From JAWXCF01 sp034440515 (GTDB taxonomy: Bacteria; Bacteroidota; Bacteroidia; CAILMK01), in assembly GCA_034440515.1 (NCBI GenBank), contig JAWXCF010000034.1, positions 1-47,120 on the forward strand: a DNA stretch of 47,120 nucleotides. Direction: 5' to 3'. The position numbers and the translations under genes were made by a program. Below are positions 1 through 8,807 of the stretch, one piece after another. Numbering within the stretch: position 1 is the first letter of the stretch; every line of letters starts with the position of its first letter. Under the pieces are notes generated by a model. That model did no database searches. It worked only from the letters and a program-made list of their open reading frames with translations, and was not told the origin of the DNA.

Positions 1-366
1 GGCATTATCCCTCAATATCAACAAGACAGCGTGCTGTGACAATATAGTATACTTGGTTTTGTCTAGTTCCAATTCATATCCTGCATTTTGTAGATACACC
101 ACTTCGTCACCTATTTTTATTTGCAGGGGTATGTACTTCACATCATCTGCAGTTTCATTTACTTTCCAAGGTTCATCATCTTCCTTTATGTGTGGTATGG
201 GCATTCCAGGTCCAACAGCAACTACATAACCCGAATATATTTTTTCTTTTTCCTTAACGCCTGGTGGCAGGAACAAACCACTATCAGTCATTTGTTGCTC
301 TTTTTTTGGTCTGATTAATATCTTATCGCCTACCACCAGCACCTCATTGCCATTATTTATTCTCAT
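1..366 (-). CDS. GroES-family co-chaperonin (3' end outside window)
   Basis: Reading leftwards from an ATG at 366, the frame stays open for 122 codons to the window edge, so the C-terminus is missing. The protein has the Cpn10 pattern: a VGDKILIRP strand near residues 12-20, a mobile-loop-like segment with TDSGLFLPP (about residues 27-35), then SGYVVAVGPG and a later GDEVVYL. It is longer than classical GroES (about 95 residues) and fits the roughly 120-130-residue GroES-like proteins annotated in Bacteroidota. No groEL lies in the visible part. A -7 element at 398-405 drives it divergently from the SDR gene. It may be a second GroES-type protein rather than the main GroEL partner. Confidence 0.85.
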   Translation of the reverse strand, partial: MRINNGNEVLVVGDKILIRPKKEQQMTDSGLFLPPGVKEKEKIYSGYVVAVGPGMPIPHIKEDDEPWKVNETADDVKYIPLQIKIGDEVVYLQNAGYELELDKTKYTILSQHAVLLILRDNA

Positions 367-397
367 TTATTTATTTTTTGTACTGCCATTTCAGGTT

Positions 398-405
398 CAA
401 ACATA
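398..405 (-). promoter_or_regulatory. Bacteroidota -7 promoter element (GroES-like gene)
   Basis: The minus strand reads TATGTTTG, an exact match to the Bacteroidota sigma-ABfr -7 consensus TAnnTTTG, 31 bases before the GroES-like ATG. No clear -33 box is seen. Confidence 0.45.
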
Positions 406-449
406 TTTAAAATAATTCAAGTCTATGTGTCTTAATATTTATATACTCA

Positions 450-457
450 TACTTTTG
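450..457 (+). promoter_or_regulatory. Bacteroidota -7 promoter element (SDR gene)
   Basis: TACTTTTG matches TAnnTTTG and ends 25 bases before the SDR start codon at 483. With the opposing element at 398-405 it makes a divergent promoter region. Confidence 0.45.
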
Positions 458-482
458 CCACATCTATACGACTAACAAAGGA

Positions 483-1262
483 ATGGAAAAGACAAACAAA
501 ACCATTAGAACAGCTTTAATAACAGGGGCAACCAGTGGCATAGGCCGTGCAACTGCCGTAAGGCTAGCAGAAGATGGTTATAGGCTGATATTGACAGGTC
601 GTAGAGAAGAAAAACTACTGGAAGTGCATAATGATTTAAGCGAAAAATTCGGTAGTGAAGTTCATTGCATAGTATTAGATGTCAGAAACAATCAAGATGT
701 TGTTGATCAAATAGCCAACTTACCAAAAGCATTTAAAAATATTGATATATTAGTTAACAATGCAGGTCTAGCACTAGGTCTAAATGAAATTGATCTGGGT
801 GAAATAGAACATTGGGACACTATGATAGACACCAATATTAAAGGGCTGTTATATATGACAAAGGCTCTACTTCCCACACTAAAACTATCACAAGATGCAC
901 ACATTATAAACATAGGCAGCATAGCAGGGCTACAGGTTTACCCTAAGGGGAATGTATATAGTGCAACCAAACACGCAGTTGCAGCACTAAGCAGATCTAT
1001 GAGAATTGATTTATTGCCACATCACATTAAAGTAACTGCTATACACCCAGGAATGGTAGAGACTGAATTTAGCAGAGTTAGATTTTTAGGAGATGACGAA
1101 CGGGCTAATGAAGTGTATAAAGGGTTTGAACCACTAATAGGGGCAGATGTAGCACAAGTCATATCATTTGCACTTTCCCTACCCACCCACAGTTGCATTA
1201 ATGAATTAGAAGTTACCGCAACTGCACAAGGTAGCAGCAGAGATGTTATTAAGGAATTTTAA
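483..1262 (+). CDS. SDR family NAD(P)-dependent oxidoreductase
   Basis: Classical short-chain dehydrogenase of 259 residues, the usual family length. The cofactor motif TGATSGIG is at residues 14-21, NNAG at 92-95, and the catalytic residues are Ser146, Tyr159 and Lys163 (YSATK at 159-163). The basic residues TGRREE after strand 2 suggest NADP preference. The sequence style resembles YdfG-type enzymes (3-hydroxy acid / L-allo-threonine dehydrogenases), but substrate cannot be read from sequence. It is probably transcribed alone; a 98-base gap with a palindrome follows. Confidence 0.92.
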   Translation: MEKTNKTIRTALITGATSGIGRATAVRLAEDGYRLILTGRREEKLLEVHNDLSEKFGSEVHCIVLDVRNNQDVVDQIANLPKAFKNIDILVNNAGLALGLNEIDLGEIEHWDTMIDTNIKGLLYMTKALLPTLKLSQDAHIINIGSIAGLQVYPKGNVYSATKHAVAALSRSMRIDLLPHHIKVTAIHPGMVETEFSRVRFLGDDERANEVYKGFEPLIGADVAQVISFALSLPTHSCINELEVTATAQGSSRDVIKEF

Positions 1263-1271
1263 ACATTTACC

Positions 1272-1291
1272 TTAGTAATTATAATTACTAA
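1272..1291. repeat. 20-bp perfect palindrome
   Basis: TTAGTAATTATAATTACTAA is its own reverse complement over all 20 bases. It lies 9 bases after the SDR stop and 69 bases before the nucleotidyltransferase ATG. No T-run follows it, so it is not a standard intrinsic terminator. It could be a regulator site or an RNA hairpin. Confidence 0.6.
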
Positions 1292-1360
1292 AGTTATCAA
1301 CTAATTTTACCGCGATTTAGACTAATAAACTAATCTAAGTACCAATACACAAGAAACACA

Positions 1361-2362
1361 ATGAAAATTATTATACCAATGGCAGGAATGGGCAAACGTA
1401 TGCGCCCACATACCCTAACTGTACCCAAACCATTAATACCTGTAGCAGGTAAACCTATAGTTTACAGATTGGTAGAAGATTTAGCTGCAATGGTAAATGA
1501 ACAGATAGATGAGATTGCATTTATTATTGGTGACTTTGGAGCAGAGGTAGAACAAAATTTAATAAAAATAGCTGAAAGTGTTGGTGCTAAGGGTACTATT
1601 CATTATCAAGATAAACCACTAGGTACTGCCCACGCCATATTATGTGCTGGCGATAGCCTAGACGGTCACGTAATTGTTGCCTTTGCAGATACGCTATTTT
1701 ATGCCGATTTTAAAATAGATACCACTCAAGACGGCGTTATTTGGACCAAACGCATACCTAACCCACAGCAATTTGGTGTGGTAGAGACCAGTACAGATGG
1801 CAGCGTAGTTAAGTTTTGGGAGAAACCTCAACACTTTGTTAGCGATGAGGCTATAATAGGAATTTATTATTTTAGCGATGGTGCTGATTTACGTTCTCAT
1901 TTACAAAGATTAATAGATGAAAACATTATGGTTAAGGGTGAATATCAGTTAACTGATGCACTAGAGGCTATGTTGCAACAGGGTAAAACTTTTAAAACAG
2001 CTACTGTAACCCACTGGTTAGACTGTGGCAATAAAGATGCTACTGTAGATACTAATAAAACAGTATTAGAATTAACTGGAAATAAAGGTCAAGAACGTGA
2101 AAACCTTTTCCAAGACAATGCTTTAATTGTCGAGCCTTGCTATATTGGTTATAATGTCATATTAAAAAACTGCATAATAGGTCCGTACGCTAGTATTGGG
2201 CATAATAGTATGGTAGAAAATGCCATAGTTACAAATTCTATAGTGTTAAATAATAGCAAAGTAACCCACGCATTTCTTGATAATGCTATGTTAGGAAACT
2301 ATAGCAGTTACTATGGACAGGCTAGTTCTGTAAACCTAGGTGACTACAGCGAGGTTAAATAA
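1361..2362 (+). CDS. Sugar-phosphate nucleotidyltransferase
   Basis: A 333-residue protein with an N-terminal nucleotidyltransferase domain. The nucleotide-binding signature AGMGKRMRP is at residues 8-16 and PKPLIPV at 22-28. The middle holds VAFADT and EKP segments typical of RmlA-like enzymes. The C-terminal 80 residues have the hexapeptide rhythm of a left-handed beta-helix (IVEPCYIG, IIGPYASIG, AIVTNSIV). It probably makes NDP-sugars from sugar 1-phosphates for surface polysaccharide. It opens a same-strand run with the TPR lipoprotein, DUF4292 and EnvC-like genes, a set that also recurs together in other Bacteroidota. The sugar and base specificity are not determinable here. Confidence 0.9.
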   Translation: MKIIIPMAGMGKRMRPHTLTVPKPLIPVAGKPIVYRLVEDLAAMVNEQIDEIAFIIGDFGAEVEQNLIKIAESVGAKGTIHYQDKPLGTAHAILCAGDSLDGHVIVAFADTLFYADFKIDTTQDGVIWTKRIPNPQQFGVVETSTDGSVVKFWEKPQHFVSDEAIIGIYYFSDGADLRSHLQRLIDENIMVKGEYQLTDALEAMLQQGKTFKTATVTHWLDCGNKDATVDTNKTVLELTGNKGQERENLFQDNALIVEPCYIGYNVILKNCIIGPYASIGHNSMVENAIVTNSIVLNNSKVTHAFLDNAMLGNYSSYYGQASSVNLGDYSEVK

Positions 2363-2490
2363 TTTAAACATTTACGCTGAATAAACACTTTCGGCAAAAC
2401 TTTTGTACATTTAGTGTTATCTGTGCTGCTCAATTAGATGATGCAAAACTGCATTCTCCAATATTGAAGTAGTATGGGTACAAGTTATAT

Positions 2491-4230
2491 ATGCCTTTTA
2501 AGCTATTTACCACACCCATACTTATAGTTAGCTTAGCTGTAAGTACCCTATTCGCCTGTAACAAAAGCACCAAATCTGTTACTAAAACTTCATTAGACAA
2601 AACTCAGTCTAAGTTATCTGCAACACGTACCCGTGAGTTTGATAACGTGTTTTTTGAAGCGCAAAAAGAAAAACAAATTGGCAACACGTTGAGAGCCATC
2701 AATAAATTTACAGATGCCACTAAAATTGATCCTGACAATTCAGTTTGTTATTATGAAATTGGTAGGCTGCAAATAACAAATAATCAGATGGCTGAAGCAG
2801 AGATTGCCACCCTAAAAGCAACAGAATTAGATAAAGAAAATAGGTATTATTTTCTGCAACTATCTGATATATATCGCCAAAGAGGCAAGTGGGATATGTC
2901 CATCAAAACACTTGAATATTTAAACAAAATAGACCCTCAAAATTCTAACCACCTAATGGAGGTTGCCAGAATACAAGAATATATAAAACGACCTGACCAA
3001 GCACTAAAAACCTACAATAAAATTGAAAAAATATATGGTCCAAGTGAAGAAGTAAGTTTTAATAGGTATCGAATTTACTATGGCTCAATGAATCTAAAAT
3101 CAGCAACTATTGAGGCTCAAAAACTACATAATCAAGACCCGACCAATCCACGTTACACACTGCTATTAGCTGATGCATATACCAAGAGTGGAAAGTATGA
3201 TGAAGCCTATGACTTGCTAAAAGATCTAAATGTACCAGAGGCTAACCTTTCGATTGCCGAAATTCTATACCAAAAAGGTGATATGAAGGGTAGTTACAAT
3301 GCCTTGAAAAAAGCATTTGCTGACCCAAGCATTGATATTAATACTAAAGTTAACATATTATTTAATAACTATCTACGCCCTGAAAAGCTAACAGAGCAAA
3401 CCAAACAAGATGCGTATGAGTTGACAGAGATATTGGTAAAAACGCACGATAATGATGCCAAAAGCCACGCTATTTATGCAGACTTTCTATATCAAGATAA
3501 AAAGTTTGACCAAGCACTAAAAGAATACAAACGGTCAAGAGATTTGAAGAATGACATATTTGCAGTTTGGACACAAATATTCAGCATATTGCAAGAACAA
3601 GGTAAGTCTAAAGAATTGGAATTAGAATGCGAAAAAGCACTTGAATTGTTCCCAAATCAACCCATAGTATATGTATATACAAGTAGGGCTAGAATTGACC
3701 AGAAAAACTATTCTAACGGGCTGATAATAGCAGGTCGAGGTCTAAAAACTGTGGTTGACAATCAAGAGCTTGAGTCTGAGTTTTATAATTTAATGGGAGA
3801 ATGCTACTATAATTTAGGGCAGTATGACGAAATGGTCAAACATTATGATTTAGCTTTAGAGAGGTCACCTGATAATATTGCCATACTAAATAACTATGCT
3901 TATTACAGCGCATTGGTAAATGTAAACTTAGAAAAAGCATTATCTATGGCTAAGAAAGTAATAGATGCTGCCCCTAAAAATCCTAACTATCAAGATACTT
4001 ATGCCTATGTACTTTATAAAAATGGTCAATACAAATTAGCAGTAACCTATTTGTTACAATCATTAAGTATATCACCAGATAATGCTGATGTAATTGATCA
4101 CTATGGCAATGTGCTCTTTAAATTAGGCAGGATTGATGAAGCCGTACAGAATTGGAAAAAGGCAAAAGATAAAGGTTTGAAATCTGAGTTTATTGATAAA
4201 AAGATTAAAGAAAAAAAATTATATGAGTAA
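2491..4230 (+). CDS. TPR-repeat lipoprotein
   Basis: A 579-residue protein with a lipoprotein signal (hydrophobic stretch ending LFAC, lipidated Cys at residue 23). The rest is helical tetratricopeptide repeats from about residue 50 to the end, with TPR-style units such as CYYEIGRL, FYNLMGECYYNLGQYDEM and DHYGNVLFKLGRIDEA. It is likely a periplasmic scaffold anchored in the outer membrane. Its last 8 bases overlap the start of the DUF4292 gene, so the two are translationally coupled. Its position between a sugar nucleotidyltransferase and an EnvC-like protein suggests an envelope or surface-polysaccharide role; no partner can be named. Confidence 0.9.
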   Translation: MPFKLFTTPILIVSLAVSTLFACNKSTKSVTKTSLDKTQSKLSATRTREFDNVFFEAQKEKQIGNTLRAINKFTDATKIDPDNSVCYYEIGRLQITNNQMAEAEIATLKATELDKENRYYFLQLSDIYRQRGKWDMSIKTLEYLNKIDPQNSNHLMEVARIQEYIKRPDQALKTYNKIEKIYGPSEEVSFNRYRIYYGSMNLKSATIEAQKLHNQDPTNPRYTLLLADAYTKSGKYDEAYDLLKDLNVPEANLSIAEILYQKGDMKGSYNALKKAFADPSIDINTKVNILFNNYLRPEKLTEQTKQDAYELTEILVKTHDNDAKSHAIYADFLYQDKKFDQALKEYKRSRDLKNDIFAVWTQIFSILQEQGKSKELELECEKALELFPNQPIVYVYTSRARIDQKNYSNGLIIAGRGLKTVVDNQELESEFYNLMGECYYNLGQYDEMVKHYDLALERSPDNIAILNNYAYYSALVNVNLEKALSMAKKVIDAAPKNPNYQDTYAYVLYKNGQYKLAVTYLLQSLSISPDNADVIDHYGNVLFKLGRIDEAVQNWKKAKDKGLKSEFIDKKIKEKKLYE

Positions 4231-5002
4231 ATATCTCTTATTATTTGGTTTCGCAATTGCCTTTACTGCTTGTACCAAAAAGTTACAAAAGGCAAAAACA
4301 GAAAATTCCCCAACTTTAACGGAATCACCTAAGGTTGCTAATTCTATAGATGATTTAAATAAAGAATTGGTCAAAGTAAGGAAAGAATTCACTTGGTGTA
4401 AGTTAAATGCAGACGTTTCCGTAACTGATGCTAGCCAAAGTTACCCTAACGTTAATCTAAATATGAAAATGAAAAATAAGGAATTGATTTACTCTCAAGT
4501 TTCATTATTTATTGAGGTTGCTCGTGCTTTAATTACAAATGACAGTGCCACATATTTATTAAGAATGAATAAATCGTATGGCTCCATTAAGATGAATGAA
4601 ATAAGCAAAGCAATAGGAATTAAAGAATTAGACCTAACTGCGATGCAAAGGCTGATTTTAGCAGAACCACCATTTGGGATTAGTAAAGATGCTAAATTAA
4701 CCATTGTTGATAAAGGAATATCTATAATTAATCAAACTGCTGACTACAAGGAAACTATGATTATAGACTCTAAGACCTTTAAACTATTAGAATATAGAAT
4801 TGAAAAAAATGCATCTCAGTTTATAGCTATTAGTTATTCAGATTATCAGCTAATTAATGGAACCTACACCTATAAAAATGCCCTGATAAATGCCAAAACA
4901 CCTGAAGCTTACATCGTGAAACTAAACATTGATGACTTATCTTTCCCGACTGAAGATGAAGTTAATTTCAAAATACCAAGCGGCTACGCTAAGCAGTATT
5001 AA
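4223..5002 (+). CDS. DUF4292 lipoprotein
   Basis: A 259-residue lipoprotein with a short signal (LLLFGFAIAFTAC) and the lipidated Cys at residue 17. I chose the ATG at 4223 because it puts the signal peptide at the N-terminus and gives an 8-base overlap with the TPR gene; an in-frame ATG at 4193 would add ten charged residues in front of the signal. The body is beta-rich and matches the Bacteroidota DUF4292 family, whose fold recalls LolA/LolB-type lipid-binding proteins. I infer a periplasmic or outer-membrane lipid or glycan handling role. It overlaps the following EnvC-like gene if an ATG start is used there. Confidence 0.85.
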   Translation: MSKYLLLFGFAIAFTACTKKLQKAKTENSPTLTESPKVANSIDDLNKELVKVRKEFTWCKLNADVSVTDASQSYPNVNLNMKMKNKELIYSQVSLFIEVARALITNDSATYLLRMNKSYGSIKMNEISKAIGIKELDLTAMQRLILAEPPFGISKDAKLTIVDKGISIINQTADYKETMIIDSKTFKLLEYRIEKNASQFIAISYSDYQLINGTYTYKNALINAKTPEAYIVKLNIDDLSFPTEDEVNFKIPSGYAKQY

Positions 5003-6221
5003 AACCATACTTGCTTTCGTACTTGTTACCTTGATTTGCAGTAATGCATTCGGGCAGCAAAGTCGTAAAGACTTGGAGCGACTTCGAATTCAAAAGGAAA
5101 GAGAAATAAAACAGATAAGGTCTAAGCTAAACAATACAAGACTAGAACGTCGTCAAACACTGGCATATCTAGAAGATTTAGATGTCGAAATTCAAAAACG
5201 CCAAGACTATCTCAGCACTTTAGCTGGACAAAAACAAACTCTAAAAAAAATTATCATCCAAGAAAAAGAGATAATTGAAGCTCTGCAAAATGACTTAATA
5301 GAAATGAAAAAAGAGTATGCAGAAATGATATATCAGATGTATAAAAATACTGGTGATTATAATGTATTGAGCTTCATAGTATCAGCCGAATCATTTAATG
5401 GGGCAGTAAAACGTGCTAAGTTGTTGCAGTTCTACAAAGAACATAAGGAAAGGCAACTACAAATAATAGTCGCAACTAAAAATAGCCTGCTGAAAAAAGT
5501 CGAAGAACTGGAACAGACTTTATACGATCAAAACATTGTTACCAATAAACTAAATACTGAGTCTGAAAACTTAGAAGGTAATATGCACGAAAAGTACGAA
5601 GTAGCACAAAACCTTAAGAAAAAAGAAATTGAGCTAAGGGAACAACTCAGAGAAAAAAGAAGGGCTGCAGAGCGTTTAGACAGGGCAATTAGTGACGCCA
5701 TACGTAGAGAGGTTGCAACTAGCAATGGACCCAAAAATAGCAACAGACCCGGCAAAACAAATACAAGTAACACAAATACACCATCGCCAGAAACGATGAA
5801 ACTATCAGGAAATTTTGCTGCAAACAAATCTAAAATGCCTTGGCCTGTACGACAGGGTGTCATTATTGAGCGATTTGGGAAACACGAACTACCAGGAATG
5901 GACAATTTCATAGTTGACAGTAAGGGATTGAGATTCAGAACCAGTTCCGGTGTTCAAGCACGCGCTATATTTACAGGTGAAATAAGTAAAATAGTGCGAA
6001 TTCCAAATGCTGGAATAGCCATCATCATTAGGCACGGAGAGTACTTTACAGTTTACAGTGGATTAGAAAATGTAACTGTAGGTGTTGGCGACGAGGTTAA
6101 ACCTAAAACTGAACTAGGTACCATTGCTAAAAATACCATAAACGAGGAATACGAACTGGGTTTGCAAATATGGAAGGGCAGAGAAATCCTCAATCCAATT
6201 TATTGGATTCTAGATAGATAA
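4956..6221 (+). CDS. EnvC-like murein hydrolase activator (degenerate LytM/M23)
   Basis: The protein has a signal peptide (ILAFVLVTLICSNAFGQ), then about 230 residues of charged coiled coil, a Ser/Thr/Asn/Pro-rich linker, and a C-terminal LytM/M23 fold. The LytM domain lacks the zinc-binding residues: the usual HxH near the end is replaced by a GLQIW segment and the first His region by NFIVDSKG. That is the EnvC state, where the domain activates N-acetylmuramoyl amidases rather than cutting peptidoglycan. The start is unclear: ATGs at 4929 and 4956 overlap DUF4292 and leave a long N-terminus, while an ATT at 4998 overlapping the DUF4292 stop would give an ideal signal peptide. It ends 3 bases from the convergent receptor gene. 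Confidence 0.87.
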   Translation: MKLISKYQAATLSSIKTILAFVLVTLICSNAFGQQSRKDLERLRIQKEREIKQIRSKLNNTRLERRQTLAYLEDLDVEIQKRQDYLSTLAGQKQTLKKIIIQEKEIIEALQNDLIEMKKEYAEMIYQMYKNTGDYNVLSFIVSAESFNGAVKRAKLLQFYKEHKERQLQIIVATKNSLLKKVEELEQTLYDQNIVTNKLNTESENLEGNMHEKYEVAQNLKKKEIELREQLREKRRAAERLDRAISDAIRREVATSNGPKNSNRPGKTNTSNTNTPSPETMKLSGNFAANKSKMPWPVRQGVIIERFGKHELPGMDNFIVDSKGLRFRTSSGVQARAIFTGEISKIVRIPNAGIAIIIRHGEYFTVYSGLENVTVGVGDEVKPKTELGTIAKNTINEEYELGLQIWKGREILNPIYWILDR

Positions 6222-6224
6222 TCC

Positions 6225-8726
6225 CTAAAACTTTACTTCTAGTCTAATATTGAATCGCCTTCCAGTTAGGTATCTCGGCACTCCAAAATCCGAACCTTCT
6301 ACATCTTTCACCCATAGGTAAGCCAATGTATTGTTTATGCCAAATGCATTGAACACCTCTGCACTTAGCCAAATGCTTTTGGTCCACTTGGTTAGTTTAT
6401 TTGTTTTTTTGCTGATCCCCTCTTGATAAAACATTTTACTGAAGCCGATATCTACCCTTCTATATGGTGTTAACCTATTGGTATCTAAATAGCGCTTATG
6501 TATGGGTGGTCCAAACGGTAAACCAGCCCCATATACTAACTGTAAATGAACCCTATAGGTAGGATTACCTGGTAAATAATCTTGAAAGAATACGCTTGCT
6601 CTTACCCTTTGGTCGGTAGGTCTAGGAATGTAGCCTGGATATCTAGTCACAACTGTACCATTAGACTGCGTTTCTAGATATGAGTCGTCATTTAGATTCT
6701 CTGCAGTCTTCATTATACTTAGGCTCAACCAGCTGGGCACATCTTTTACCAATTCCCCATTTAATTGAAAGTCAATACCTGTAGCATATCCCACTGCATT
6801 GTTTGTGGCAAAATATCTAATCCGTACATTATCTACTTCATAAGGAATTATATCTTTTAAACTCTTATAATATACCTCGGTAGTTAATTTAAACGGTCTC
6901 TTCCATCGTTTAAAATACAAATCGCTCCCAATTAAATATTGAATGCTTCGTTGCGACCTTATGTCCGGGTTTAAAATGCCTTGAAGGTTCCGCAATTCTC
7001 TGTAAAATGGTGGTTGATTGTAGGCGCCAACTGCTGCTTTTAACCTAATATTGGAACGCAAATCACTATCTGCAGACCCAGCCCGCTTCATATAAGTATT
7101 GTAATATAGGTTAGGCTCCACAGAAAATTGAAACCTCGGGCTTACTATCAACTGCTTGTTATAGTCCCAGTAGTTTGCCCTGACACCTGTTGTCATATAG
7201 GCATTTAGCCTATTACTTACTACAAATGTATTTTGAGCATAAGCGAAATATCTATTCCAGCTTTGGTTGTTTATACTATAAATGTATTCATAAACTGGCA
7301 ACGTTGACCTACTGGTGTCACCCTGAGGTAGGCTATAGTCAGCGGAGTCTATATACCTGTATTCACTTAGTCTGTCTGCTATTACTTCTCTCTGATACTT
7401 AATTCCCCACTCTAGGTCTAGCCAACTTTCATACCTGTGTCTTCCCTTTATCTCAGTATTGAATATATTGGCATAGAGTCTGTTACGTGCGTGGTTAAGA
7501 AATCCACCATTACCTAGATTAAATTTCACTTTGCCAAAGTCTTCACTAGCCAAATCACTTTCTAATTGGTTTAAACTATATTGGGCTATTATATCAAATT
7601 TTTCAGATTCGTCCGCATTATAATAGCTATTTAACCACCGTAAAGTATTATTTTTATTAGGTTGATAGGTCAGAGTAGCAGCCTGCAAAAATGTATTGAA
7701 CTGAAGCAATTCACGCCCATCAAATGCTATATTTAACCTCAATACACTGGTAGCTGTGCCAAACGTTGTTTGCTGACTTTGAGGAATGCTTAAGTAGTTG
7801 TTACTACCAAAGTAAGTCAAACTAGATATTGACCATTTCTCATTAAAATTATATTTTAGATAAGCCTGTGCATCATAAAAAGACGGCCTGTAGTCTGCCT
7901 GTACGTCTAGGCTGGTTAATAAATATCTATTGGTTCTATATCTTGCGCCAACTATGTAGCTTAGTTTCCCATTCATAGCTCTGTCACCTATCGCAGCATT
8001 TGCCCCTAATAAACTTAAACCAACATTTGCGTAAAATGAATCTGGTTCTCGATAGGTTATATCAAGTACTGAACTCATTTTATCGCCGTATTTTGCATTA
8101 AATCCACCTGCACTAAACTGTAAACTAGTTACTAGGTCGGCATTTATGATGCTAAGTCCCTCTTGCTGCCCAGCCCTAACTAGTTGTGGTCTATATATTT
8201 CTATGTCGTTGATATATACTAAGTTTTCGTCGTAGTTACCCCCCCGAACATTGTATTGGCTGCTTAGTTCGTTATTACTACTCACCCCTGCTAGCATTTT
8301 CACTTGCCCCTCTATACCACCACTGGGGTTTGGTATGTATTGATATTTTTCTACATCTATTCGCTCTAGAAATGGTCGCTGATCATCATTATCTCTTACC
8401 TCTACTTCAATGGTATTTATAGTAGAAATTACAAAGTCTCTTTTCAGAATTTCATTTAACGCTATTGGCCTAATTCTTAGGCTTAACCTATCTATACCTT
8501 GATAACTTAGCTTTACTGTCAGGGTTTGATTTGCCACAATTATCAATTCATATCGTCCGTCTTCATTTGTTGTAGTTTTAAAGGCCCCTGGCTGTACCAA
8601 AATTCGGACATCCTTTATAGCCAATCCATTGGAATCGGTGACCTGACCAGTTATTTTGGTTTGTGCCTGCACTGCCAATCCTATCAGTAGGAACAGAATT
8701 GCGTAAATGGAAATCTGAATCTTCAT
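6225..8726 (-). CDS. TonB-dependent receptor with carboxypeptidase-regulatory-like domain
   Basis: An 833-residue outer-membrane receptor. Order: signal peptide ending VQAQT, a CarboxypepD_reg-like beta-sandwich (about 23-105, ITGQVTDSNGLAIKDV), a plug domain (about 125-230, with YNVRGGNYDENLVYIND), and a beta-barrel to the C-terminus, which ends in the Phe typical of barrels (LEVKF). I used the ATG at 8726, because the upstream in-frame ATG (8780) would put 18 extra residues before the signal. There is no SusD partner, so this is more likely a metal, siderophore or cofactor transporter, or an orphan receptor, than a SusC glycan transporter. Substrate unknown. Confidence 0.9.
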   Translation of the reverse strand: MKIQISIYAILFLLIGLAVQAQTKITGQVTDSNGLAIKDVRILVQPGAFKTTTNEDGRYELIIVANQTLTVKLSYQGIDRLSLRIRPIALNEILKRDFVISTINTIEVEVRDNDDQRPFLERIDVEKYQYIPNPSGGIEGQVKMLAGVSSNNELSSQYNVRGGNYDENLVYINDIEIYRPQLVRAGQQEGLSIINADLVTSLQFSAGGFNAKYGDKMSSVLDITYREPDSFYANVGLSLLGANAAIGDRAMNGKLSYIVGARYRTNRYLLTSLDVQADYRPSFYDAQAYLKYNFNEKWSISSLTYFGSNNYLSIPQSQQTTFGTATSVLRLNIAFDGRELLQFNTFLQAATLTYQPNKNNTLRWLNSYYNADESEKFDIIAQYSLNQLESDLASEDFGKVKFNLGNGGFLNHARNRLYANIFNTEIKGRHRYESWLDLEWGIKYQREVIADRLSEYRYIDSADYSLPQGDTSRSTLPVYEYIYSINNQSWNRYFAYAQNTFVVSNRLNAYMTTGVRANYWDYNKQLIVSPRFQFSVEPNLYYNTYMKRAGSADSDLRSNIRLKAAVGAYNQPPFYRELRNLQGILNPDIRSQRSIQYLIGSDLYFKRWKRPFKLTTEVYYKSLKDIIPYEVDNVRIRYFATNNAVGYATGIDFQLNGELVKDVPSWLSLSIMKTAENLNDDSYLETQSNGTVVTRYPGYIPRPTDQRVRASVFFQDYLPGNPTYRVHLQLVYGAGLPFGPPIHKRYLDTNRLTPYRRVDIGFSKMFYQEGISKKTNKLTKWTKSIWLSAEVFNAFGINNTLAYLWVKDVEGSDFGVPRYLTGRRFNIRLEVKF

Positions 8727-8807
8727 CAGTGGTTCAAAACAATAGAATTTACGAAGATAATAGCAAAGCCATTCTGCCAACTAATTCTTCTAGTCACATT
8801 GCTTGAC

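Noticed and set aside
6225..8726. SusC-type glycan receptor.
   Set aside because: No SusD gene is adjacent and the length (833) is shorter than typical SusC proteins (about 1000).
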